From CAZLPZ01 sp964607245 (lineage in GTDB: Bacteria; Pseudomonadota; Alphaproteobacteria; Micavibrionales; Micavibrionaceae), in the NCBI GenBank assembly GCA_964607245.1, contig CAZSIB010000011.1, positions 1-48,405 on the forward strand: a DNA stretch of 48,405 bases. Direction: 5' to 3'. How positions within the stretch are numbered: the first letter of the stretch is position 1; each line of letters opens with the position of its first letter. The position numbers and the translations under genes are program-made. The notes under the pieces were generated by a model. It searched no databases, had not been told where the DNA came from, and worked only from the letters and a program-made list of their open reading frames with translations. Positions 26,452 to 34,354 of the stretch are shown piece by piece.

Positions 26452-29028
26452 CTAACCTGCGACAACGTTCACAATTCGCCCCGGCACAACGATGACTTTT
26501 TTCACGGCCTTGCCGTCAAGCGCACGTTTCACCGCCGCATCATTCATCGCCGCACGTTCTGTGCCCGCGTGATCCAAATCTGCCGGCAGGGTGATCGTCG
26601 CGCGGGTCTTGCCGTTGATTTGAACCGCGATCGTGACGGTGTTATTCACCAACAGAGATTCATCAATCTTAGGCCACAGGGTTTCGGCAAGCCACGTGGG
26701 ATGTCCCATTTGATGCCAGATTTCTTCGGTGACATGCGGGATCATGGGGTTGAGCCCTTGGATCAAAAACGAAAACGCTTCACGCAGCGCCCATTTATCT
26801 TCGGCATCAAGCGGCGTAAATCCATCGGTTGTATTCGCAAGCTCGCGTAAACGTGCAATTGCCTTGTTCATATGGAACGCGTCGATATCTCGCCCGACGG
26901 CATATAAGGTTTGATGCGCCGCCGCGCGTAATTTCTGGGCCGTGTCGCTGAAAAATGCGGGTTTTTCCGAGAGGCCGTGCGTCATCTCCTGCGCCCGTGC
27001 CTCATAGGTCCGCAAGAGTCGTTGAATAAAGCGCGACGCGCCCTCAAGCCCGCTTTCCGTCCATTCGACATCGCGTTCGGGGGGGGAATCAGACATCAAG
27101 AACAAGCGCGCGGAATCAACACCGTGTCCCGCCATGATATCTTCGGGCGACACAACATTCTTTTTCGATTTTGACATTTTTTCAACGCGCTGGGCCGTCA
27201 CGGCCGCGTGACCATTTTTCAAACGATACGTCCCATCGGGCAAGGATTCGACATCTGCGGGATTCACCCACTTGCCGTTTGCATCCTTGTAGGACATATG
27301 CGTGACCATCCCTTGGGTGAAAAGCCCGGCAAAAGGCTCATCAATCTCCCAATACCCGCAATCGCGCAACGCCTTGGTCCAAAAACGCGAATAGAGCAGA
27401 TGCAAAATTGCATGTTCAATCCCGCCAATATATTGATCGACAGGCAGCCAGTAATTCGCCTTTTTCTTATCAAACGCCACGCTGTCGTTCCGTGCATCCG
27501 TATACCGCGCGAAGTACCATGAACTGTCAATAAACGTGTCAAACGTATCGGTTTCGCGTGTGGCCTTGCCGCCACAGGACGGGCACGTCACATGTTTCCA
27601 TGTAGGATGATGATCAAGCGGATTCCCCGGTTGATCAAACGTCACATCCATCGGAAGTTCGACCGGCAACGCTGTATCCGGCACCGGAACAATGCCGCAG
27701 GACGGGCAATGAATAACCGGAATGGGGCATCCCCAAAAACGTTGCCGCGACACGCCCCAATCACGCAGGCGATAATTGATCCGGCGCTTGCCAATCCCCA
27801 TCGCTTCCATTTTATCGATGACTTTTGTAATCGCCTGATCGGAGGTTAATCCATCAAATTCACCCGAGTTCACGACTTTCCCTTTCGGGGAATAAAACTC
27901 GCCCTCTTTATACCCGGGCCCCGTGATCACAGGCCGGATCGGCAAGCCGTATTTTGTGGCAAAGGCATAGTCACGTTCATCATGGGCCGGCGCCGACTTA
28001 ATCGCCCCCGTCCCATAGGCGTAAATCACGAAATTCCCGATATAGACGGGCAAGGCCTCACGCGTAAACGGGTGAATAACGGTAAAAGGCGTCTTGAATC
28101 CCTTTTTCTCGGCCCGTTCAATCGCCGTTTCGGATGTCCCCAGTGTTTTGCATTCATCAATAAACGCCTGGACATTCGGATCGGATTTTCCAAGCATCTC
28201 GGCATACGGATGTTCAGGAGCGATCACCGCAAAAGTCGTCCCCATAATCGTATCCGCCCGCGTTGTATAGACGTTTAATTTTGCGTCCTTAGGCAAGCCC
28301 GGCCCCTGAATCTCAAAATAAAATTCAACCCCTTCGCTTCGGCCAATCCAATTCTCCTGCATCAGGCGCACTTTTTCAGGCCAGCGATCGAGTGTTTTTA
28401 ACGACTCAAGAAGCTCATCCGCATAGGCCGTGATTTTCAAAAACCATTGATGAAGCGTCCGGCGTTCAACCGGCACACCGGATCGCCATCCTTTGCCGTC
28501 GACCACCTGTTCATTCGCGAGCACGGTGTTTTCAACCGGGTCCCAGTTGACAATTGACTCTTTCCGGTAGGCCAGACCTTTTTTGAGGAAATCCAAAAAC
28601 ATCTTTTGCTGATGCTTGTAATATCCCGGATGACACGTTGCGATTTCGCGGTCCCAATCAATCGCAAGCCCCAGCAATTTCATCTGGTCGCGCATGACGC
28701 GAATATTTTCGTACGTCCAATCGGCCGGGTGTTTTTTGTTTTCAAACGCGGCGTTTTCGGCGGGCAACCCGAACGCATCCCATCCAAAGGGGCGGAGCAC
28801 GTTAAACCCACACGCACGGCGATAGCGCGTGACCACATCCCCCATCACATAGTTACGGCCATGTCCAATATGCAAGCGCCCTGACGGATAAGGAAACATT
28901 TCAAGGACATAGGATTTGGGCTTGTCGCTCTCAGGGTCACTTGAAAAAATATCGCGGCTCTCCCAAAGTTTGCGCCATTTGGCTTCGATTGCCGGAATAG
29001 GGGAGGATTCGGAAGATATAGTCGACAT
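26452..29028 (-). CDS. leuS: Leucine--tRNA ligase
   Basis: LeuRS charges tRNA-Leu. The 858-residue class Ia synthetase has the HIGH motif exactly, in PYPSGRLHIGHGRNYVMGDV (about 47-66). The CP1 editing domain (about 225-415) contains TTRADTIMGTTFAV. A zinc-type segment carries HCPSCGIVPVPD and TCPSCGGKATRETDTFDTF, and KMSKSKKNVVSPEDI is the KMSKS loop. An anticodon-binding helical domain and C-terminal extension end the protein. The length is usual. GAGGG lies before the ATG at 29028. In many alphaproteobacteria lptE and holA follow leuS; here the neighbour is a convergent ubiquinone gene instead. Confidence 0.97.
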   Translation of the reverse strand: MSTISSESSPIPAIEAKWRKLWESRDIFSSDPESDKPKSYVLEMFPYPSGRLHIGHGRNYVMGDVVTRYRRACGFNVLRPFGWDAFGLPAENAAFENKKHPADWTYENIRVMRDQMKLLGLAIDWDREIATCHPGYYKHQQKMFLDFLKKGLAYRKESIVNWDPVENTVLANEQVVDGKGWRSGVPVERRTLHQWFLKITAYADELLESLKTLDRWPEKVRLMQENWIGRSEGVEFYFEIQGPGLPKDAKLNVYTTRADTIMGTTFAVIAPEHPYAEMLGKSDPNVQAFIDECKTLGTSETAIERAEKKGFKTPFTVIHPFTREALPVYIGNFVIYAYGTGAIKSAPAHDERDYAFATKYGLPIRPVITGPGYKEGEFYSPKGKVVNSGEFDGLTSDQAITKVIDKMEAMGIGKRRINYRLRDWGVSRQRFWGCPIPVIHCPSCGIVPVPDTALPVELPMDVTFDQPGNPLDHHPTWKHVTCPSCGGKATRETDTFDTFIDSSWYFARYTDARNDSVAFDKKKANYWLPVDQYIGGIEHAILHLLYSRFWTKALRDCGYWEIDEPFAGLFTQGMVTHMSYKDANGKWVNPADVESLPDGTYRLKNGHAAVTAQRVEKMSKSKKNVVSPEDIMAGHGVDSARLFLMSDSPPERDVEWTESGLEGASRFIQRLLRTYEARAQEMTHGLSEKPAFFSDTAQKLRAAAHQTLYAVGRDIDAFHMNKAIARLRELANTTDGFTPLDAEDKWALREAFSFLIQGLNPMIPHVTEEIWHQMGHPTWLAETLWPKIDESLLVNNTVTIAVQINGKTRATITLPADLDHAGTERAAMNDAAVKRALDGKAVKKVIVVPGRIVNVVAG

Positions 29029-29122
29029 GGCAAGGGGCCCTCTTGAGATGAATTTTTCCGGGTATTATGCCCAGTAAATATCCAAAAAGCGAGTCCCTGT
29101 GCGCAAGAAAATAGGGGGTGAT

Positions 29123-29389
29123 TCAATGAATCGTCGTCGATAAAACCGCCACGCGACAATCGGCCGGCAGAATCAACTTGCGGGTGGCCAGTAAAACAGA
29201 ATGCAACTGCCCGTCTAAATGATGATCCCAATAGTCAAGAAAGCGGAATAAAACCGGAAATTTGGGTGCAAGATCATAATCTTGCCAAACATAGGTCTGA
29301 AGCACACCCGGATAATCGGGCAGATGATACAGGATCTCGGCCGTTGTCAGGCGATAATCATTCATCAATAAATATGTCTCGCGGGTCAT
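29123..29389 (-). CDS. usg: Usg-family protein
   Basis: The 88-residue protein carries the recalled Usg-family core: YRLTTAEILYHLPDYPGVLQ, then TYVWQDYDLAPKFPVLFRFL and a DGxLHSV segment. The family is a small conserved group found mainly in alphaproteobacteria, and its biochemical function is not established. No signal peptide or membrane span is present. The start at 29389 (MTRETYLLMNDY) is preferred on homologue length, with AAGGTCAAGGG upstream; an in-frame ATG at 29434 would add 15 residues. It lies upstream of leuS on the same strand with about 95 bases between. Confidence 0.85.
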   Translation of the reverse strand: MTRETYLLMNDYRLTTAEILYHLPDYPGVLQTYVWQDYDLAPKFPVLFRFLDYWDHHLDGQLHSVLLATRKLILPADCRVAVLSTTIH

Positions 29390-29535
29390 CCCTTGACCTT
29401 TTTCCTTCTCCAAGAGGGTCAGAAACAGGGGCATTCGGCCCTTCCCCTTTATTTTACCCAGAAAGAATTATAAAAATGCTAATGCACCCGCACCCCCGCG
29501 ACAGCGCGCCGCAGGGCCTATCCATGTTTCCCCTC

Positions 29536-29564
29536 TTGGCGAAAACGGGGCCTTCCCCTATCCT
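29536..29564 (+). promoter_or_regulatory. Candidate promoter of the small exported protein
   Basis: TTGGCG (29536-29541), a 17-base spacer and TATCCT (29559-29564) lie about 65 bases before the start codon. Both hexamers are imperfect. The remainder of 29435-29628 shows nothing else I can identify. Confidence 0.35.
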
Positions 29565-29628
29565 TAGGCCCCAGCAATATCTTGTTGCTGTTCCCTTCTG
29601 ACCTATCATTATTTTGTGGAGAAATCAT

Positions 29629-29967
29629 ATGATGAAATCATTGCTCGCGGCAGTTGCCGTTATTGCCCTTTCGGCTGGTGTTGCATCGGCTGAAGAACAT
29701 GTGGCCCCGGCCGCAGCCGCGACCCCCGCGGAAGCCGCCGCTTCTGCCGCAACCGAAGCTGCCGCTGATGCGGTTGCGACCGTGAAAGAAACCACGCTGA
29801 AAGATGGCACCAAAATCGTCATCGAAGGCGACATGGTCTCGGTCGTTGGTGCAGACGGCGCGAAAACAGCGGCCCCGGACGGCGAACATGAACTGGCCGA
29901 CGGCACCAAAGTCACCACCAAAGAAGGCAAGATCGTGACTCCCGAAGCCGGCCACGACGCCCACTAA
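29629..29967 (+). CDS. Small exported alanine-rich protein
   Basis: The 112-residue protein begins with a clear Sec signal peptide, MKSLLAAVAVIALSAGVASA (cleavage before EEH). A low-complexity Ala/Glu segment follows (about 22-55). The C-terminal half has recurring short strands built on DGTK/DGxK: LKDGTKIVIEGD, VVGADGAKTAAPDGEHELA, and DGTKVTTKEGKIV. It has many acidic residues, five His overall and no cysteine. I do not recognise a named family. GTGGAG lies upstream of the ATG at 29629; an adjacent ATG at 29632 is equivalent. It is a monocistronic unit closed by a strong terminator, and likely periplasmic. Confidence 0.8.
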   Translation: MMKSLLAAVAVIALSAGVASAEEHVAPAAAATPAEAAASAATEAAADAVATVKETTLKDGTKIVIEGDMVSVVGADGAKTAAPDGEHELADGTKVTTKEGKIVTPEAGHDAH

Positions 29968-29988
29968 TCCCAGATTCTAATAAAACAA

Positions 29989-30018
29989 ACCCCCGGAATC
30001 AATATTCCGGGGGTTTTT
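29989..30018 (+). terminator. Intrinsic terminator
   Basis: A perfect 11-base-pair stem, ACCCCCGGAAT/ATTCCGGGGGT (29989-29999 with 30004-30014), with loop CAAT is followed by TTTTTGTT. It ends transcription of the small exported protein gene 22 bases after its stop codon. Confidence 0.95.
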
Positions 30019-30058
30019 GTTGCCTTTTTTCTCCCTTTATGATCTACCTACCCCCATC

Positions 30059-31429
30059 ATGACTCCTGCCGCACGTATTCACGCCACGCAAGAACTCCTC
30101 GCCAAGGTGTTGGCCGCGCCCATCCCGATGGACGGCGTCGCAGGCGATTATTTCCGGTCGCGAAAATATATCGGGTCCAAGGACCGCGCGGATATCGCCT
30201 CGCGCCTTTACGACATGATGCGCCATTATGGCCGCCTCGTCTGGTGGGCCCAAAAACTGGATATTTCACCGGATGCCCAGCATCTTGTCCTGTTGTATAC
30301 GCGCCTGGTCACTGGCCAAACGCCGGGTGAAATCACCGCGCTGTATGACGGATCGCGGTATGGCCCTGCCCCGCTTGACACGCATGAACAGGCGCTTTTG
30401 CGTGATCTCGCGGATTCTCCCTTGGTCCCGACCGACATGCCGGAACATGTCGCACTCGAATGTCCGCCTGCGCACGAAGAAAAACTGCGTGCTGTATACG
30501 GCGATTCCTTCGCATCTGAACTCCGCGCGATGATGACCGGTGCACCGCTGGACCTGCGCGTGAACCCATTAAAAGTCACGCGGGATCAGGCGCTCAAATC
30601 GCTTGAAAAAGACGGGGTACAGGGCGACCCTGCCCCCTTTTGCCCCTTGGGCATTCGTCTGCGCGACAAGGCGTTCCTGTCGACGACCAAGGCCTTCCGT
30701 GAAGGATTTGTTGAAATTCAAGACGAGGGGTCACAACTGATCGCGTATCTTTGCCAAGCAACGCCGGGGATGCAGGTTTTGGATTACTGCGCGGGCGCGG
30801 GGGGAAAGACCCTGGCCCTTGCGGGGATGATGGCAAATAAAGGCCGGATCGTCGCGATGGATCTGGAACCAGCGCGTCTCGAAAAAGCCCGGGGCCGTTT
30901 TCGCCGCGCGGGCGCCCATGATATTATCGAGGTTCGGCCCCTTTCCGATGAACGGCACCGCAAGTGGCTCCGGCGACAAAAAGGGACATTCGATGTGACC
31001 TTGATTGATGCCCCCTGTTCGGGGTCGGGAACGTGGCGGCGTAACCCCGATGGACGGTGGCGCACTTTTGGGCCGTCCCTTGAGACTCTGATCACGACAC
31101 AAAAAGATATTCTCGACCGCGTTGCGGGCACGGTCAAACCCGGCGGGCATTTGGTCTATGCGACATGCTCGCTTTTCCGCGAAGAAAACGAAGATCAGAT
31201 GGACGCGTTTTTATCCCGGCATCCCGATTACCGCGTGCTGCCCGTTCCGGCGCTTTGGCCCCCAGCCACGCCTTGCCCTGTCACCGGCCCTTATTTGCGT
31301 CTTTCCCCGCATCATCACAATACAGATGGTTTTTTTGCAGCCGTGTTGGTGCGGGATCAAAACGTCAGCGTATCGGCAGTTGAAGCCACGCCCGAAACAG
31401 ACGCTCAATCACCTGACCAAGAAATGTAA
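30059..31429 (+). CDS. rsmB: RsmB-family 16S rRNA (cytosine-C5)-methyltransferase
   Basis: The 456-residue protein belongs to the NOL1/NOP2/Sun family, which methylates C967 of 16S rRNA (E. coli numbering) in its RsmB member. The N-terminal half is a helical NusB-like region. The SAM-binding domain begins at VLDYCAGAGGKTLALAGMMA and continues with LIDAPCSGSGTWRRNPDGRW, which holds the PC motif cysteine. HLVYATCSLFREENEDQ carries the catalytic TC cysteine. A different target base within the family cannot be excluded. The ATG at 30059 lies after a terminator. The 3' end overlaps the convergent DUF484 gene by 65 bases. Confidence 0.88.
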   Translation: MTPAARIHATQELLAKVLAAPIPMDGVAGDYFRSRKYIGSKDRADIASRLYDMMRHYGRLVWWAQKLDISPDAQHLVLLYTRLVTGQTPGEITALYDGSRYGPAPLDTHEQALLRDLADSPLVPTDMPEHVALECPPAHEEKLRAVYGDSFASELRAMMTGAPLDLRVNPLKVTRDQALKSLEKDGVQGDPAPFCPLGIRLRDKAFLSTTKAFREGFVEIQDEGSQLIAYLCQATPGMQVLDYCAGAGGKTLALAGMMANKGRIVAMDLEPARLEKARGRFRRAGAHDIIEVRPLSDERHRKWLRRQKGTFDVTLIDAPCSGSGTWRRNPDGRWRTFGPSLETLITTQKDILDRVAGTVKPGGHLVYATCSLFREENEDQMDAFLSRHPDYRVLPVPALWPPATPCPVTGPYLRLSPHHHNTDGFFAAVLVRDQNVSVSAVEATPETDAQSPDQEM

Positions 31430-32087
31430 TCAGTTCCGTTCCCTGACCGTCCACAAACATCTCTGGGTCGCGCGACCCAAAGGCCAAAAGCGCGGGAGGT
31501 GTGTCGGGCGCAATCATGACGCGCACAAGGCACTGCGACCGGACCAGCGTTGCGCCGCCGCCATAAATAGGCTCCACCCCAGAAATATCGGATTGCAGCA
31601 CGATCGCCTTGCCGGAAAGCCACGAATCAATCGTACCTTCGGGCACCATGCGGATGCCGCCCACATGAATATGCGGAATGTTACCGCGATCCGCCTCGAC
31701 CACCAGCGTGCAAATATCGACATCCAGCTGGGTTGCGAGATCCGCGGTTATCGTTTCGATAAATTCAGTAAAGGAATGACATTCCAACAGGCGCAAGATC
31801 GCCCGGTGCATGCGCGTCGTGTTATTCATGTTGGAGCGCGCGGTTTCCATGATGCCTTGCGCGGTTGTAAGCACCTGTTCCCGGTCTTCTTTGAGACGTT
31901 TCACCAGATATTGTTGAAAATCGACAATCCCACCCGATTTCTTTTCCCGCGGCGGGGTCAAAAAATCACAGGCATCGGGATGCTTTTCCAAGAAATCCGG
32001 ATGTAATTTGAGCCAGGCCATGACGGCATCGGGGGTCAAGTCAGTAAGGTTCGACGGGGTTGCAGGCATGTTCTTGTGGGTCTCCAT
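31365..32087 (-). CDS. DUF484 family protein (GAF-like)
   Basis: The 240-residue protein matches DUF484. The N-terminus carries AVMAWLKLHPDFLEKHPD, typical of the family. A coiled segment (about 60-100) with QQYLVKRLKEDREQVL follows, and then a GAF-like C-terminal domain. In several proteobacteria a DUF484 gene precedes xerC, but no xerC is downstream here. The function is unknown; a link to cell division or chromosome dimer resolution is only by context elsewhere. The ATG at 32087 (METHKN) is chosen on family length; ATG at 32069 has a better ribosome binding site, and an upstream start at 32135 is also open. Confidence 0.85.
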   Translation of the reverse strand: METHKNMPATPSNLTDLTPDAVMAWLKLHPDFLEKHPDACDFLTPPREKKSGGIVDFQQYLVKRLKEDREQVLTTAQGIMETARSNMNNTTRMHRAILRLLECHSFTEFIETITADLATQLDVDICTLVVEADRGNIPHIHVGGIRMVPEGTIDSWLSGKAIVLQSDISGVEPIYGGGATLVRSQCLVRVMIAPDTPPALLAFGSRDPEMFVDGQGTELITFLGQVIERLFRAWLQLPIR

Positions 32088-32189
32088 GGGTCGTATTTTC
32101 AAACAAAATAACCCTGAGCGCAAATCATTTATCACCCCCTGTCCAAAAGGATGTCTTTAAAAAAATAATCACTTTCCTCAAAATAATAC

Positions 32190-32218
32190 TTGACATTTCG
32201 GGATTGTTCGCTTATATT
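32190..32218 (+). promoter_or_regulatory. Promoter of the stand-alone small RNA
   Basis: TTGACA (32190-32195), exactly 17 bases, then TATATT (32213-32218). Both hexamers are near consensus. It faces away from the DUF484 gene and has no credible protein-coding gene downstream on the plus strand. The expected start point is near 32225. Confidence 0.85.
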
Positions 32219-32224
32219 CTCTAT

Positions 32225-32372
32225 TAATGGAGTCGACCACCAGAGGGGGAAGCTCTTTTTTCAAGGCGTGTTGGTTAAATCGACCGTCCGAAGAAAGGAG
32301 CCAATCCCCCACCCACCACCGGGCAGCCCACAATTTACGAGGGCGGCGCGCGCTGTTCCCTTGTGTTTTTTT
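32225..32372 (+). ncRNA. Stand-alone small RNA, about 148 nt (6S-like candidate)
   Basis: A strong promoter, a long hairpin and an intrinsic terminator together define a transcript. The main hairpin (about 32246-32310) pairs GGGGG with CCCCC, then GCTCTTTTTTC with GAAGAAAGGAGC. The apical part holds GTTGGTTAAATCGACCGTCC. The stretch CGACCGTCCGAAGAAAG resembles CGGTCCGTCCGAGAAG of E. coli 6S RNA, so 6S RNA is one possibility, but the large central bubble and closing stem of 6S are not clear. The SRP RNA core is absent. An alternative fold pairs the 5' AGAGGGGGAA with TTCCCTTG at the 3' end. No convincing ORF lies in it. The ends are inferred. Confidence 0.7.
32340..32372 (+). terminator. Intrinsic terminator of the small RNA
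   Basis: AGGGCGGC-GCGC-GCTG-TT-CCCT forms an eight-pair GC-rich stem with a two-base bulge (32340-32361). TTGTGTTTTTTT follows, with seven T at 32366-32372. Confidence 0.8.
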
Positions 32373-32413
32373 AAACAAAACCACGGGGGAATAAAAGCCA
32401 AACGGACTTCTCT

Positions 32414-32489
32414 GTCATTCCCGCAACAGCGGGAATCCAGGGAGGAGGGAAAGAAGAAAGAACTGGATCCCCGCTTTCGCGGGGATGAC
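32414..32489. repeat. REPIN-like double-hairpin repeat, copy 2
   Basis: The left arm is GTCATTCCCGC-AACA-GCGGGAATCC (32414-32438) and the right arm is GGATCCCCGC-TTTC-GCGGGGATGAC (32465-32489), separated by a purine-rich spacer. The outer GTCA/TGAC bases and hairpin design match copy 1 at 2020-2081. It lies 41 bases after the small RNA terminator in non-coding DNA, typical of REP-type elements. The following 32490-32545 is purine-rich with no gene evident. Confidence 0.85.
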
Positions 32490-32545
32490 AAGGAAAGGAA
32501 GGAAGAGAAAGAGAAAAAAGACATTCCCCCCAAAGGAGAAGCAGG

Positions 32546-32803
32546 TCAGAGCGACAGAGGTCTCAAAGCCGCTGGACCCGACTCTTGACAATCGCCCATC
32601 GCGCGGTAGTCGCGTAATTCCTTCACACAACTGGCATTCAGCGGCGATGCCACATCTGCTAAATCCAGAGGAGCAGATGAATGCCCAAATGGCCCCCGCG
32701 CGGCATTCCAAAGTCGCCGATCAAATTCGGAAATTGGATCTTCCGGATAAGATACACTCAATGCTTCATCTAAAAACAACATTGGTATTTTAATCTCCCT
32801 CAT
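32546..32803 (-). CDS. Doubtful small ORF (85 residues)
   Basis: I do not recognise this product. The ORF reads like protein (LDEALSVSYPEDPISEFDRR and LDLADVASPLNASCVKELRD) and lies downstream of der on the same strand. Support is weak: there is no ribosome binding site before the ATG at 32803. A later ATG at 32782 has GAGGGAG about 12 bases upstream. Composition is AT-richer than the neighbours. It may be a remnant or chance ORF in the 32.1-32.9 kb gap. Confidence 0.25.
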   Translation of the reverse strand: MREIKIPMLFLDEALSVSYPEDPISEFDRRLWNAARGPFGHSSAPLDLADVASPLNASCVKELRDYRAMGDCQESGPAALRPLSL

Positions 32804-32835
32804 CAAAAGGTATGACCACAACGGGTACAATTTAA

Positions 32836-32865
32836 TCTTGGCATGTTTATTTTATTCTGCCAAGA
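32836..32865. repeat. Inverted repeat downstream of der
   Basis: TCTTGGCA (32836-32843) and TGCCAAGA (32858-32865) form an eight-base-pair stem with a 14-base AT-rich loop, about 30 bases after the der stop. A second small palindrome, ACCCA-ATC-TGGGT, sits beside it. Neither has a proper T-run on the minus strand, so a terminator role for the der operon is possible but weak. Confidence 0.45.
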
Positions 32866-32893
32866 ACCCAATCTGGGTCATAAAATGTCGTTT

Positions 32894-34333
32894 TTAATCT
32901 TTGTACGGATTCTTTGTTTTCCGGAGCATCAAACGGACAGGCACGGGCGGAATTTCGAACCGTTCACGCAGGCCGTTCACCAAATACCGCTTGTACGAAT
33001 CGGGCAGTTCCTCGGGGTGCATGCACCACAGGGCAAAAGTCGGCGGTTTCACGTTGATTTGCGTCATATATTTAATCGCATTCGGACGGCCGCGCACCAA
33101 GGGGGGCGGATGGCGCGACAAAGCACCTGCCAAAAATCGATTAAGCCCCGCCGTTCCGACACGGTGGGTCCATCCCTGATAATGGTTAAGGGCCGCGCGC
33201 ATGAGCCCTTCTAAATTTGTCCCCCGTTCCGCCGAAATCGCAATCACCGGCACATCCGGGAGTTGTGCGAGTGACGTTTGAAGCCGGTCGGCAAGAGCCA
33301 GACGCACCTCATTTTTATCCTGAACCGCGTCCCATTTATTAAGCACAATAATCAACACGCGCCCTTCATCCACGACGTGCTGCGCGATTTTAAAATCTTG
33401 TCCTTCCATACCGTGGACAGCGTCAATCAGCAGAAACACGACATGCGCCAAACGAATGGCGCGCAGGCTGTCATCCGTGGACATTTGTTCAAGCGGATCA
33501 ATCACGCGCGCACGCCGCCGCATCCCCGCCGTATCGACCAAACGAAATTTACGGTCCTGCCAGATAAAGGGCGCGGCAATCGCATCGCGCGTAATCCCGG
33601 CCTCGGGCCCTGTCATCACACGGTCCTCCCCCAAAAGGGCATTCATCAGGGTTGATTTTCCAACATTCGGACGCCCCACAATCGCAATCTTGATGGGTTT
33701 GGCGTCGTCATCCACGGCGATATGCGCAGCAAAATCAAAATCATCACGACCTTCAAGTGCGTCAAGATCCGGCAAAGCGGCAAGGAGGGCGGCGTCTCTC
33801 TCCTCTGCCGTTTCATCCGCGTCCTCGATGGGCGCAACGGGGAAATACGGGCGGAGCGCATGATACAAATCATCGAGGCCAAATCCATGCGCGGATGAAA
33901 TGGCAATGGGGTCCCCAAGCCCCAAGGCATAGGCATCGGCCACGCCGGTTTGCGCGACGCCTTCGTGATCACATTTATTGACCGCCAGCACAATCGGTTT
34001 CTGAATGCGGCGCAGCCACGCTGCAAAATGTGCATCCATCGGGGTAATCCCGTCGCGGCCATCGACAACAAAAAGCACAGCGTCGGCCTGGGCAATCGCG
34101 CGTTCCGTTTGGGTACGCATCCGCGCCTCAAGCGATCCATCAAAACGGTCTTCAAGTCCCGCCGTATCCAAAACTTGGATCGGTTCATCCAAAAGATACC
34201 CCTCGGCCGCGCGCCAGTCGCGCGTCACCCCGGGACGATCATCGACAATCGCCATTTTTTTACCGCACAGACGGTTAAACAGGGTCGATTTCCCAACATT
34301 GGGACGTCCCACAATGGCCAAGGTGAATGTCAT
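32894..34333 (-). CDS. der: GTPase Der (EngA), ribosome assembly
   Basis: Der is a tandem-GTPase factor for 50S subunit maturation. The 479-residue protein has two G domains. G domain 1 (about 1-165) has GRPNVGKSTLFNRLCGKK, DTAGLED and NKCD. G domain 2 (about 215-385) has GRPNVGKSTLMNALLGEDR, DTAGMRRRAR and NKWD. An acidic linker with DADETAEERD joins them. The C-terminal KH-like domain contains KYMTQINVKPPTFALW. The length is normal. It is the third gene of a yfgM-like-bamB-der run, 21 bases after bamB, the same order as in E. coli. Confidence 0.97.
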   Translation of the reverse strand: MTFTLAIVGRPNVGKSTLFNRLCGKKMAIVDDRPGVTRDWRAAEGYLLDEPIQVLDTAGLEDRFDGSLEARMRTQTERAIAQADAVLFVVDGRDGITPMDAHFAAWLRRIQKPIVLAVNKCDHEGVAQTGVADAYALGLGDPIAISSAHGFGLDDLYHALRPYFPVAPIEDADETAEERDAALLAALPDLDALEGRDDFDFAAHIAVDDDAKPIKIAIVGRPNVGKSTLMNALLGEDRVMTGPEAGITRDAIAAPFIWQDRKFRLVDTAGMRRRARVIDPLEQMSTDDSLRAIRLAHVVFLLIDAVHGMEGQDFKIAQHVVDEGRVLIIVLNKWDAVQDKNEVRLALADRLQTSLAQLPDVPVIAISAERGTNLEGLMRAALNHYQGWTHRVGTAGLNRFLAGALSRHPPPLVRGRPNAIKYMTQINVKPPTFALWCMHPEELPDSYKRYLVNGLRERFEIPPVPVRLMLRKTKNPYKD

Positions 34334-34354
34334 GATAAAGCCGTTATTCCTTTA

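Noticed and set aside
32225..32372. Signal recognition particle RNA or two-piece tmRNA identity for the small RNA
   Set aside because: The conserved SRP core (GGTCAGG...GGAAGGAAGCAGCC-like) and tmRNA acceptor sequences are absent.
32178..32384. 68-residue ORF on the minus strand across the small RNA
   Set aside because: It runs antisense through the promoter, hairpin and terminator of the small RNA and lacks a ribosome binding site, so the RNA explains the region better.
32190..32588. 132-residue plus-strand ORF
   Set aside because: It begins inside the promoter and passes through the sRNA and the REPIN-like element; the product is low-complexity and does not look like a protein.
32793..32845. 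13-codon minus-strand ORF encoding MPRLNCTRCGHTF, a CxxC-like zinc ribbon start
   Set aside because: It has no ribosome binding site, stops after 13 codons and does not join the next ORF without a frameshift. It could be a gene remnant, but support is too thin.
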